64,000 nt of DNA from Fuscibacter oryzae (lineage in GTDB: Bacteria; Pseudomonadota; Alphaproteobacteria; Rhodobacterales; Rhodobacteraceae). Shown piece after piece: positions 1 to 7,678 of the stretch. A program made the position numbers and the translations under genes. Each line of letters starts with the position of its first letter. Within the stretch, counting starts at the first letter, position 1. The stretch covers positions 372,001 to 436,000 of the forward strand of contig NZ_JAESVP010000001.1 in the NCBI RefSeq assembly GCF_016765795.1. Reading direction: 5' to 3'. The notes under the pieces are model-generated. The model saw only the letters and a list, made by a program, of their open reading frames with translations, did no database searches and was not told where the DNA came from.

Positions 1-3
1 CCC

Positions 4-36
4 AAAAGCCCCGGCCCTTGCGCCGGGGCTTTTTCT
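4..36 (+). terminator. Rho-independent terminator of an upstream gene
   Basis: A 10-bp GC-rich stem (AAAGCCCCGG at 5-14 pairing with CCGGGGCTTT at 23-32) is followed by a T-rich run. The T-run on the + strand says it ends a + strand gene lying outside the window. Confidence 0.85.
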
Positions 37-57
37 TTGTTGCCTGCAACAGAGAAC

Positions 58-71
58 TTGACACATGTGTC
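58..71 (+). promoter_or_regulatory. Perfect palindrome overlapping a -35-like box
   Basis: GACACATGTGTC at 60-71 is a perfect 12-bp palindrome and overlaps TTGACA at 58-63. It lies 41 bases ahead of the first gene, so it could be an operator over its promoter. No convincing -10 box is seen at the right distance; the assignment is inference. Confidence 0.4.
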
Positions 72-111
72 GATTTTTGGCGAGATCACCCGGCAACCCC
101 GGAGCACGCCC

Positions 112-2088
112 ATGAGCCAGCACCCCCGCCTGACCTCTCCTCTGCAATTGCGCGGCCAGACCCTGCGCAACCGCATCGTCTTTGGCGCCCATACCAACAA
201 CATGGCCGATATGGGCCTGCCCGGCCCCCGGATGGAGAATTATCTGGTCGAACGTGCCCTTGGCGGCGCGGCGATGGTGGTGTGCGAGCCGGTGCCCGTA
301 CATCGCACCGGGGTGCTGACGCGCGGCAATGTGCTGCCTGAAAGCGATGCGATCATTCCGCATTTCCAGAAGATCACCACCCGCATCCGCGAGGCGGGGG
401 CGGTGGCGATCCAGCAATTGTATCACGTCGGCGCGCACGGCGATTCTGACCTGTCGTTTCAGCCACACTGGTCGCCCTCGGGCGGGCCAAGCTATCACGA
501 CAGCGACGGCTCTCACCGCATGACGGAAACCGAGATCGAGGAGTTGCTGGAGGCCCATGCCGCTGCTGCCCGCCGCGCCAAGGCCTGCGGCTGGCAGGGG
601 GTAGAGGTCTGGGCCGCCTATCACTCGCTGGTCGATCAGTTCTGGACGCCGTGGTCAAATACCCGCGACGACAAATGGGGCGGCAGCCTTGAAAACCGCA
701 CCCGGTTTTCGCGCGAATTGATTGATCGTATCCGGCGCGAATGTGGTGAGGATTTCATCGTCGGTCTGGCGATCAGCTATGCGCCCGGCTACAAAGTGGC
801 GCTGCAAGCAGAATCCATGTGCGAAATCATCGGCCTGCATGATGCCACCGGCCATGTGGACTATGTGACCTGTGGCGCCGGCAGCTATCTGGAATTCGAC
901 GCGATCATCCCGCCCTTCACCCATGGCGAAAAGCTGACCACCCCGATGACGGCGCAGCTGAAAGCCTTGGTCAAACATGCGAAGATTACCAGCGAGGCCG
1001 GGGTGCGCACCCCCGACAATGCCGAAACCATCCTGTCCTCGGGCGAGGCGGATCTGGTTTCGATTGTCCGCGGCCAAATCGCCGACCCGCATCTGGCCGC
1101 CAAGGTCACCCAAGGCCGCAGCGAGGATATTCGCGGCTGCATTTCCTGCAACCAGATGTGCTGGGGTCGGCGCAGCCGGGACTACTGGATTTCCTGCCTG
1201 ATCAACCCTTCTGCGGGGCGGGAATGGGAATGGGGTGGCGACAGGTTCACCCCCGCCACCACCGCGCGCAACGTTCTGGTGGTGGGCGCGGGCCCTGCGG
1301 GGCTGGAGGCGGCGCGGGCCGCTGCCGAGCGCGGGCACAGGGTTGAGGTGGTTGAGGCCTTGCCCGTGATCGGCGGCCAGTTCCGACTGGCGGGCCAGCA
1401 ACCGCGCCGGGCGCAGATCATCGATCTGATGGATTGGTACGAACGCCAGTTCACCAAACTGGGCGTGACCCTGCGGCTGAACACCTTTCTGGACGAAGAC
1501 GAAATCGCGTCCCATCCCGCCGATACGGTCATTCTGGCCACCGGGTCGCTGCCGGATGAAACCGGGTTTCAACGCTGGCGCCCCGATCTGGGCGAATTGC
1601 CCGGCATCGGCCTTGGTGGCGTCTGGTCGCCCGAGGCCGCCATGCGGCGCGAGGCGCGGCTGGGCGATGCGGTTGTGGTGTATGACGAAGGGTCAAACTG
1701 GCGCGGCGTCGGCACCGCCTGGGCGCTGGCTGAGCGCGGCCACAAGGTCACCATCGTCACGCCCGAAGCCATGGTGGGCAAAGAGATTACCCGCACCGCC
1801 GCCGACGGCGCTGCACGGCGCTATATGGCCAAGCTGGGCGTGCGGTTCCTGACCGAACACAGCCTGTCGGCCTGGCACGGCAACGGGGTCACGGTGCAGA
1901 ACATGCTGACCGGGGCAGAGGAAACCCTGCCTGCCAGCGGGTTGATCATGTCCACCACCAACCGGTCGTTCGACCCCTGGCCCGAGGCGTTTGCGGGTAA
2001 AGACACCCACCGGATCGGCGATTGTTCGGCCCCCAGGCTTGCCGCCTATGCCTTTCACGAAGGCCGCAAACTGGCGCTTGCCCTATAG
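112..2088 (+). CDS. TMADH/2,4-dienoyl-CoA reductase-family FMN/FeS/FAD oxidoreductase
   Basis: A 658-residue three-part flavoenzyme: an N-terminal old-yellow-enzyme TIM barrel (about residues 8-335), a [4Fe-4S] motif with cysteines 343, 346, 350 and 362, and a C-terminal dinucleotide-binding region with GAGPAG at 392-397. Length and order match trimethylamine dehydrogenase, dimethylglycine demethylase (DgcA) and N-methylproline demethylase (StcD). This family usually demethylates an N-methylated substrate or reduces an enoyl substrate. The ATG at 112 is chosen because a GGAG lies about 9 bases upstream and the preceding 25 codons do not look like this family. The gene overlaps the next, convergent gene by 6 bp. 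The exact substrate cannot be read from sequence; an N-methylated compound would fit an organism this rich in C1 genes. Confidence 0.85.
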   Translation: MSQHPRLTSPLQLRGQTLRNRIVFGAHTNNMADMGLPGPRMENYLVERALGGAAMVVCEPVPVHRTGVLTRGNVLPESDAIIPHFQKITTRIREAGAVAIQQLYHVGAHGDSDLSFQPHWSPSGGPSYHDSDGSHRMTETEIEELLEAHAAAARRAKACGWQGVEVWAAYHSLVDQFWTPWSNTRDDKWGGSLENRTRFSRELIDRIRRECGEDFIVGLAISYAPGYKVALQAESMCEIIGLHDATGHVDYVTCGAGSYLEFDAIIPPFTHGEKLTTPMTAQLKALVKHAKITSEAGVRTPDNAETILSSGEADLVSIVRGQIADPHLAAKVTQGRSEDIRGCISCNQMCWGRRSRDYWISCLINPSAGREWEWGGDRFTPATTARNVLVVGAGPAGLEAARAAAERGHRVEVVEALPVIGGQFRLAGQQPRRAQIIDLMDWYERQFTKLGVTLRLNTFLDEDEIASHPADTVILATGSLPDETGFQRWRPDLGELPGIGLGGVWSPEAAMRREARLGDAVVVYDEGSNWRGVGTAWALAERGHKVTIVTPEAMVGKEITRTAADGAARRYMAKLGVRFLTEHSLSAWHGNGVTVQNMLTGAEETLPASGLIMSTTNRSFDPWPEAFAGKDTHRIGDCSAPRLAAYAFHEGRKLALAL

Positions 2089-3690
2089 GGCAGGCGCAAA
2101 GCTGCCCGATTGCGCCATGGCCCAGGCCTTGGCAAAACCCTTGGCCGAGGCAGGGTCAGCCAGCAGCTGGCCCGGCGCAAGCGTGGGGTAGATGTCCGAC
2201 AGCGGCAGCGCCCCGGTCGTCGCCCCGATGCGGCGCTGAAAGTGGTGCGACATCAGCTGCGCGGGGTGGTCCACCCCCGCCGCCGCGGTCAGTTCGGCCA
2301 AGGCATGCAGCGTGTTCTTGTGGAAATTCGCCACCCGCTCGGCCTTGTCGGGCACCACCAAGGCGCGTTGGCGGGCGGGGTCGGGGCTGGTCACCCCCGT
2401 CGGGCAGTGGCCGGTGTGGCAAGACTGGGCCTGAATGCAGCCGATGGCGAACATGAAGCCGCGCGCGGCATTGCACCAGTCGGCGCCCAGCGCCATGATC
2501 CGCGCCATATCGAAGGCCGTGGTGATCTTGCCACTGGCCCCGATGCGCACCTTGTCGCGCAGCCCGGCGCCGATCAACGCGTTGTGGGCAAAGGACAACC
2601 CGTCGCGCAACGGCATGCCCACATGGTCCATGAATTCCAACGGGGCGGCGCCGGTGCCGCCCTCTTTCCCGTCGATCACGATGAAATCGGGGGTGATGCC
2701 GGTTTCCACCATTGCCTTGCAGATCGCCAGAAATTCCCACGGGTGGCCGATGCACAGCTTGAACCCCGCAGGCTTGCCGCCCGACAGGTCGCGCAGGCGG
2801 GCGGTAAACTCCAGCAGGCCCACCGGCGTTGAAAAGGCCGGATGGGCCGAAGGAGAGACGCAATCCACACCCATCGGCACGCCACGAATGGCCGATATCT
2901 CTTCGGTGATCTTGGCGGCAGGCAGCACGCCACCATGGCCGGGCTTGGCCCCTTGCGACAGCTTCACCTCAATCATCTTGATCTGGGTGTCCTTGGCGGT
3001 TTCGGCAAAACGGGCCGGATCAAACCCGCCATCTGCGGCCCGAGCGCCGAAATAGCCCGATCCCAGCTCCCACACCAGATCGCCGCCGCCTTCGCGGTGA
3101 TAGGGGGAAATGCCACCCTCGCCTGTATCGTGGTAAAACCCGCCCGCCTTGGCGCCCCGGTTCAGGGCGCGCACCGCATTGGCCGACAGCGCCCCATAGC
3201 TCATCGCGGAAATGTTCAACAGAGAGGCGGAATAGCTGCCAACCTGCACCCGCATCGTTTCAGCCTTGGCCAGGGGGCGGGGGGCCAGCGAATGGTGCAG
3301 CCATTCGTATTCGTCCTGATAAACATCAAGCTGCGTGCCGAAGGGCCGCTTATCCAACGCCTTCTTGGCGCGCTGATACACAATCGCACGCTTGTCACGG
3401 GCAAAGGGCGCACCATCCTTGTCGCCCTCAAAAAAATACTGCCGCATCTCTGGCCGGATACCCTCCAGCAAAAAGCGCAGCCGGGCGGCGATGGGATAGT
3501 TGCGCAAGATCGCGTGGCGCGTCTGAAACAGGTCATAAACCCCGACAGCCACAACAGCCGCCAGCACCAGCGCCACCACCTCCAGCCCCGCGCGCCCGCC
3601 GGGCCACAGTGTCGCCGTCAAAACCGCAAGCACCAGCAAGATCGCAGGCCAGGTCAAAAGCGCATAGCGCAGTTCAAACGCGGTTTTCAT
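2083..3690 (-). CDS. Membrane-anchored FMN-binding glutamate synthase family protein
   Basis: A 535-residue protein. Two hydrophobic segments near the N terminus (about residues 11-29 and 35-52) precede a stand-alone glutamate-synthase FMN domain. The family's 3Fe-4S motif is intact: CIQAQSCHTGHCPTG gives C-x5-C-x4-C. There is no amidotransferase or GXGXG domain, so it cannot use glutamine on its own. Proteins of this architecture are common in bacteria but their reaction is not settled. The stop codon overlaps the end of the convergent flavoenzyme gene in the shared sequence CTATAG. It is monocistronic, with 72 bases to the next gene upstream on its strand side. It is a distant paralogue of mgsC at 59-60 kb. 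Confidence 0.85.
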   Translation of the reverse strand: MKTAFELRYALLTWPAILLVLAVLTATLWPGGRAGLEVVALVLAAVVAVGVYDLFQTRHAILRNYPIAARLRFLLEGIRPEMRQYFFEGDKDGAPFARDKRAIVYQRAKKALDKRPFGTQLDVYQDEYEWLHHSLAPRPLAKAETMRVQVGSYSASLLNISAMSYGALSANAVRALNRGAKAGGFYHDTGEGGISPYHREGGGDLVWELGSGYFGARAADGGFDPARFAETAKDTQIKMIEVKLSQGAKPGHGGVLPAAKITEEISAIRGVPMGVDCVSPSAHPAFSTPVGLLEFTARLRDLSGGKPAGFKLCIGHPWEFLAICKAMVETGITPDFIVIDGKEGGTGAAPLEFMDHVGMPLRDGLSFAHNALIGAGLRDKVRIGASGKITTAFDMARIMALGADWCNAARGFMFAIGCIQAQSCHTGHCPTGVTSPDPARQRALVVPDKAERVANFHKNTLHALAELTAAAGVDHPAQLMSHHFQRRIGATTGALPLSDIYPTLAPGQLLADPASAKGFAKAWAMAQSGSFAPAL

Positions 3691-3762
3691 CGGGCATGGT
3701 CTCCGTTCGGGCCATGTTCATCATGCCCAGATTTCGGGCAGGTTAACGGGGAAATGTGACGG

Positions 3763-4416
3763 TCAGAACGGACAATCTGCCGTAAAACTCATCCAGTTGC
3801 CCGTCTCAGGGTGATGCAGCCCCAGAGTTTCGGCATGCAGCATCAGGCGTGAATGGTCGGCGCGTGTTTCCGGCGCATAGATCTGGTCGCCCAGAATGGG
3901 ATGGCCCAGCTCCAGCATATGCACGCGCAACTGATGGCTGCGCCCGGTCAGCGGCGAAAGCTGCATCCGGGTTTCACCGGGGGCGCGGCCAATAACCTGC
4001 CAGTCGGTCAGTGCCGGTTTGCCCTGATCGAAGTTGACCATCTGGCGCGGACGGTTCGGCCAATCGACCGAGAGGGGCAGATCAATCCGGCCCGCCTCGC
4101 CCGCCACCTCGCCCAGAACGCGGGCGACGTAGGTCTTTTTCGCGCGGCGATGTTCAAACTCTTGCCCCAGAAATCCCTGCGCCTGCTTGGTCCGGGCAAA
4201 GATCATCACGCCAGATGTGTCACAATCCAGCCGGTGCACCACCAGCGCATCCCAGTATTCGGCCTGCAACCGGGTGATCAGGCAATCGGCCCGCCCTTCC
4301 AGCTTGCCGGGAACCGACAGCAGCCCCTCGGGCTTGTTGGCTACGATGATCTGCGCGTCCTGATACAGTATATTCAGCGGCACATCGGGCGGGGTGTAGG
4401 TGAATTCGATCCTCAT
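3763..4416 (-). CDS. rluA: RluA-family rRNA/tRNA pseudouridine synthase
   Basis: A 217-residue RNA modification enzyme that isomerises uridine to pseudouridine. The catalytic motif HRLDCDTSGVMIFAR contains the nucleophilic aspartate, and GRSHQLRVHM is the second family signature. There is no S4 RNA-binding domain, and the length fits the short RluA type, which modifies 23S rRNA U746 and tRNA U32 in E. coli. The ATG at 4416 overlaps the stop of the homocysteine methyltransferase gene (ATGA), so the two are translationally coupled. An in-frame upstream extension lacks family similarity. RluA is the best guess among RluA/RluC/RluD because of length. Confidence 0.88.
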   Translation of the reverse strand: MRIEFTYTPPDVPLNILYQDAQIIVANKPEGLLSVPGKLEGRADCLITRLQAEYWDALVVHRLDCDTSGVMIFARTKQAQGFLGQEFEHRRAKKTYVARVLGEVAGEAGRIDLPLSVDWPNRPRQMVNFDQGKPALTDWQVIGRAPGETRMQLSPLTGRSHQLRVHMLELGHPILGDQIYAPETRADHSRLMLHAETLGLHHPETGNWMSFTADCPF

Positions 4417-5309
4417 CGGATGGTGTGACCATCGGCGCGCAGGGCAGCGGCAAGGTGGCGGATATGGGTGGGGCCAACCTCGCAACAGCCGCCAACGATG
4501 GTGGCCCCCAGATCAACCCATTGCAGCGCAAAGGCGGTATAGCGTTCGGGCGTCAGGTCGTGGCGGTGAGTATAATCAGGTGCCGCCCCGCCATCAGGCA
4601 GGGGCAGGCCCGAGATTTCGCTGAACCCGTTGGCATAGGCACCAAAGGGCAGGCCAAGGGTGGAAAGTTCGCGCAGGGCTGCCAGCATCGCCTCGGGCAG
4701 CGAGCAATTGGCCAGAACCGCTGCCGTCGGATGTTCGGCAATCACCTCGCGCAGGCCAGCAACGGGTTCGCCCGAGCGCAGACGGCTGCCATCGCGGTCA
4801 TCGACCGAAACCGACAGCCAGACCGGCACCCCTGCCGCCTGCGCCCCGGCCAAGGCCCCGCGCGCCAGATCCAGCGAAGACATGGTTTCGATCAGGATTA
4901 CATCGACATGGGGTGCCATGATCCGCGCCTTTTCGGCGTAAAGGGCGGTTGAAACGGCAACCGGGGGCGTCAGATCGGGGCGATAGCTTTCGCCCAAGGG
5001 CCCCATTGACCCCGCAATCAGGCCGCGCCCAGCGTGGGCCCTGGCCTCATGCGCCTCGGCCAGCGCGCGCAGATGCAGGGCGTGATAAAGGGCATCAAGT
5101 CCAACAGGCTCTAGCCGGTCATGCAGGATGTTGTAGGTGTTGGTGGTGGCAACTGAGGCCCCGGCGGCAAAATAATCCTGATGGATTTCCCGCACGAGAC
5201 CGGGGTGGTCAATCATCACGCGCGTCGCCCATAGGGCACCGGGGTTGTCGCCTGAGCGTGCGATGAGTTCCTGGCCCATACCGCCATCCAGCAGGGTGAT
5301 TTCAGCCAT
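4413..5309 (-). CDS. Homocysteine S-methyltransferase family protein
   Basis: A 298-residue cytosolic zinc methyltransferase of the Pfam S-methyl_trans family. It starts LLDGGMGQELI as in the family. The zinc ligands are visible: a cysteine in LANCS and the paired cysteines in GGCCEVGP. Members move a methyl group from S-methylmethionine, S-adenosylmethionine or betaine-like donors to homocysteine or related thiols. No cobalamin or folate domain is present, so it is not a full MetH. It is co-transcribed with rluA downstream and with the LysE gene 2 bp upstream. The methyl donor is not known. Confidence 0.85.
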   Translation of the reverse strand: MAEITLLDGGMGQELIARSGDNPGALWATRVMIDHPGLVREIHQDYFAAGASVATTNTYNILHDRLEPVGLDALYHALHLRALAEAHEARAHAGRGLIAGSMGPLGESYRPDLTPPVAVSTALYAEKARIMAPHVDVILIETMSSLDLARGALAGAQAAGVPVWLSVSVDDRDGSRLRSGEPVAGLREVIAEHPTAAVLANCSLPEAMLAALRELSTLGLPFGAYANGFSEISGLPLPDGGAAPDYTHRHDLTPERYTAFALQWVDLGATIVGGCCEVGPTHIRHLAAALRADGHTIR

Positions 5310-5311
5310 GA

Positions 5312-5938
5312 TTACCTCGTCAGGATCAGGCGAGCGGCAAGGCCCGCGAAAAGAACCGCCGCCAGCTTGTTCACGAACACCATGCGCGCGCCGATAGCGT
5401 TGCCCGCATATCCCGCCAATGCGCCGAAGACCACCGTTGTCCAGGTGCCATTGAACGCAAAGATACCGCCCAGAATGACGATCTGCTGCCAGACCGGCAG
5501 GTTCGCCCCCGGCACCACGAATTGCGGCAGGAAGGCCAGAAAGAATAGGATCGGCTTAGGGTTGAGCACATTCGACAGGATGCCGCGCAGGAAAGCGCGG
5601 GTCAGCGAGGGCGTGCCCTGCCCTTCAGGCAGATCGCCCGCGCGCCAGCTTTTGACCGCAATCCATAACAGATACGCCGCCCCGGCATAGCGAATGGCCG
5701 AGAGCGCCGCCGGATGGGCCGCGACCAGCGCCGACAGGCCCAGAGCCGCCAGCGCGATGTGCCAGAATACCCCAACGCCCACGCCAAGGCCCGCAACCAC
5801 CCCGGCGCGCGGGCCGCCCTGCACGCCGCAGGCCGTGGCAAAGACGATGTCCTGACCGGGCGCAAGATTGACCACCAGCCCGCCAATCAGGAAGGTCAGG
5901 AACTGGTCGGCGGTCAGAAAGGCGATATGGTCCCACAT
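5312..5938 (-). CDS. LysE/RhtB-family amino acid exporter
   Basis: A 208-residue integral membrane protein of about six transmembrane helices. The N-terminal family signature LAPGQDIVFATACGVQGG is present, as is the proline-containing NPKPILFFLAFLPQF helix typical of RhtB-like exporters. Members export amino acids such as homoserine, threonine or lysine. The ATG at 5938 gives the usual length; 43 upstream in-frame codons lack a membrane profile and are rejected. It lies 2 bp upstream of the homocysteine methyltransferase-like gene, which suggests the operon handles a sulfur amino acid or homoserine-related compound, by inference only. Confidence 0.85.
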   Translation of the reverse strand: MWDHIAFLTADQFLTFLIGGLVVNLAPGQDIVFATACGVQGGPRAGVVAGLGVGVGVFWHIALAALGLSALVAAHPAALSAIRYAGAAYLLWIAVKSWRAGDLPEGQGTPSLTRAFLRGILSNVLNPKPILFFLAFLPQFVVPGANLPVWQQIVILGGIFAFNGTWTTVVFGALAGYAGNAIGARMVFVNKLAAVLFAGLAARLILTR

Positions 5939-6028
5939 GCCCGCACCATCGGGTGCGTAATGGCGAAGATCAAGAAGCTGATTTGACCTTTTGGTGCATT
6001 GCGGCAAGGCTGGGCTAAGAGGTGCCCG

Positions 6029-6454
6029 ATGGATTATGAAACCGTTCCCGCCGCCCAGTTCGGCCATGCGCTAACCGGGATCAGCATCAACCTTCTGGTG
6101 CGCGATGTGCGGGCCGAGGCAGCCTTTCTGGCGCTGGTTTTCGACATGGCGGTGCACCGGCTGTCGGATGCGTTCGCGATTGTGCTGCATGGCGGGCAAC
6201 CGTTCCAACTGCATTCGGATGCCACCTTTGCCAATCACCCGTTGAGCGCCCTTTTGCCAGTGGCCGGACCGCGTGGGGCTGGGATAGAGCTGCGCCTGCA
6301 CGAAGCAGACCCCGACCTTGCGGCAGAGCGGGCGGCGCGGCTGGAAAACGCGATTGTGCTACAGGCACCGACCGACAAGCCCGGCCACGGCTTGCGCGAG
6401 GCGGTCATCCTGTGCCCGGCAGGCTATGCTTGGGTGCCGTCACGGCGGATCTGA
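6029..6454 (+). CDS. Glyoxalase/bleomycin-resistance fold (VOC) protein
   Basis: A 141-residue cytosolic protein with a single VOC-like beta-alpha-beta-beta-beta repeat pair: ISINLLVRDVRAEAAFLALVF matches the opening of VOC domains, and IELRLHEADPDLAAERAARL the central strand and helix. The metal-binding residues are not all recognisable, so enzymatic activity is uncertain. The ATG at 6029 is preceded by AGAGG. It is divergent from the LysE gene, with 90 bp between the two starts. Confidence 0.7.
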   Translation: MDYETVPAAQFGHALTGISINLLVRDVRAEAAFLALVFDMAVHRLSDAFAIVLHGGQPFQLHSDATFANHPLSALLPVAGPRGAGIELRLHEADPDLAAERAARLENAIVLQAPTDKPGHGLREAVILCPAGYAWVPSRRI

Positions 6455-6463
6455 TACGGCAGG

Positions 6464-7228
6464 TTAGTCGCGCCCCACCGCCTGCGGCAGACCGTCATCA
6501 AGGGTATAATAATCGCCTTTGTCGGCCACAAAGATATGCTGCGAAATCTGTCCGCCCGTCGGATTGTCGATGACGCCCGCCTCGACCGAAAAACTGCCGT
6601 CCGAGGCGCGAAAATACAGGCTTGACCCGCAATCGGGGCAAAAGCCACGCGCGCTACCGCCATCCGTTATATGTTCGGCAACGTGGCGAGCCTGCCAGTC
6701 CATCGCCTCCTCCTCTGTGTCGAAAGAGGCCGCATAATGCCCTGAAAGTTTACGGCATTGCGAACAATGGCAGGACCAGACGGCTCCCATCGGACCGGGC
6801 AGGCTGAAACGGTTGGCACCACACAAGCACGAGCCATGCAAGGTTTCTGCCAGTGTGGGCGCTGCGGGCGGGCCTTCGGGGCTGTAATAATCGCCCGCGA
6901 CCTCGCCAAACCAGTGGCTTTCTATGTGCAGGCCAGTCGGGCCATCCAGGGCGCCGGCGGCAAGGGATATGCGCGCCTCTCCTTCCGGCTGCCACAGCAG
7001 AAAGGCCCCGCAGTCGCGGCAAAAGCCGCGCTGCGCCTCGGGCGAGGCGCGATACCACGCAAGGCCCCGGTCTTCGACCAGATGAAAGTGGTTATGCGGC
7101 ACCGAAGTTGCCGCCCAATAGTGCCCCGATTGCTTGCGGCATTGTGTGCAATGGCAGGCGACCACATCGCGCAACGGAGGTCTCACATCGAAAACCACGC
7201 CGCCACACAGGCAAGAGCCGCGCATCAT
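6464..7228 (-). CDS. Tandem GFA/CENP-V-domain zinc protein
   Basis: A 254-residue protein made of two consecutive GFA (DUF636/CENP-V) domains. The first has CLCG at residues 6-9, CHCTQC at 25-30 and FCRDCG; the second repeats CLCG, CHCSQC and FCPDCG. Single-domain members bind two zinc ions; the family name comes from glutathione-dependent formaldehyde activation, though many members have no proven role. The duplication with both zinc sets kept is unusual in length. The start overlaps the stop of msrC (ATGA), so the two are coupled. A link to formaldehyde metabolism is possible in this C1-rich genome but not shown. Confidence 0.85.
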   Translation of the reverse strand: MMRGSCLCGGVVFDVRPPLRDVVACHCTQCRKQSGHYWAATSVPHNHFHLVEDRGLAWYRASPEAQRGFCRDCGAFLLWQPEGEARISLAAGALDGPTGLHIESHWFGEVAGDYYSPEGPPAAPTLAETLHGSCLCGANRFSLPGPMGAVWSCHCSQCRKLSGHYAASFDTEEEAMDWQARHVAEHITDGGSARGFCPDCGSSLYFRASDGSFSVEAGVIDNPTGGQISQHIFVADKGDYYTLDDGLPQAVGRD

Positions 7229-7677
7229 GCCGCCTCGTAGAAAACTTCGGCCAGCAAGGGCACCAGCCAGTCTTCATCGGCCTTGGTAAAGGCGGCGGGG
7301 GTGTTGCTGTCCAGATCCAGCACGCCCAGCAACTGCCCTGCCCCGTTCCAGACCGGAAGCACCAACTCCGACCGCGTGGTCGAGGAACAGGCGATATGGT
7401 CGGGGAAATCTTCGACATCGGGCACGTTCTGAATTTGGCCGGTGCGGGCCGCAGCGCCGCAAACCCCGCGCGCAAACGGGATGACAAGGCAGCCATGCCC
7501 GCCCTGATAGGGCCCGATCTTCAGCAACTCTGGTGCAACGACACGGTAAAATCCCGTCCAGTCGGCAAAGGGGTGGTGGTTGTGAATTTCGCACACCACA
7601 GTCGCCATCAGCGCGACGGCGTCAGTTTCGCCGTGGCAAAGGGCGCGGATCGAGTCCGTGACTTCATCATAATTCAT
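7225..7677 (-). CDS. msrC: Free methionine-(R)-sulfoxide reductase (GAF domain)
   Basis: A 150-residue GAF-domain enzyme that reduces free methionine-(R)-sulfoxide. The three family cysteines are present with the right spacing: CLVIPFARGVC (two cysteines ten residues apart, equivalent to E. coli Cys84 and Cys94) and the cysteine of HIACSSTTRSE (Cys118). This separates it from GAF sensor domains. It is co-transcribed with the double-GFA gene downstream; the ggt gene ends 1 bp before its start on the other side in the same direction. Confidence 0.88.
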   Translation of the reverse strand: MNYDEVTDSIRALCHGETDAVALMATVVCEIHNHHPFADWTGFYRVVAPELLKIGPYQGGHGCLVIPFARGVCGAAARTGQIQNVPDVEDFPDHIACSSTTRSELVLPVWNGAGQLLGVLDLDSNTPAAFTKADEDWLVPLLAEVFYEAA

Positions 7678-7678
7678 C

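Noticed and set aside
655-1572. A 305-codon open frame antisense to the first flavoenzyme
   Set aside because: Antisense shadow without domains or ribosome binding site.
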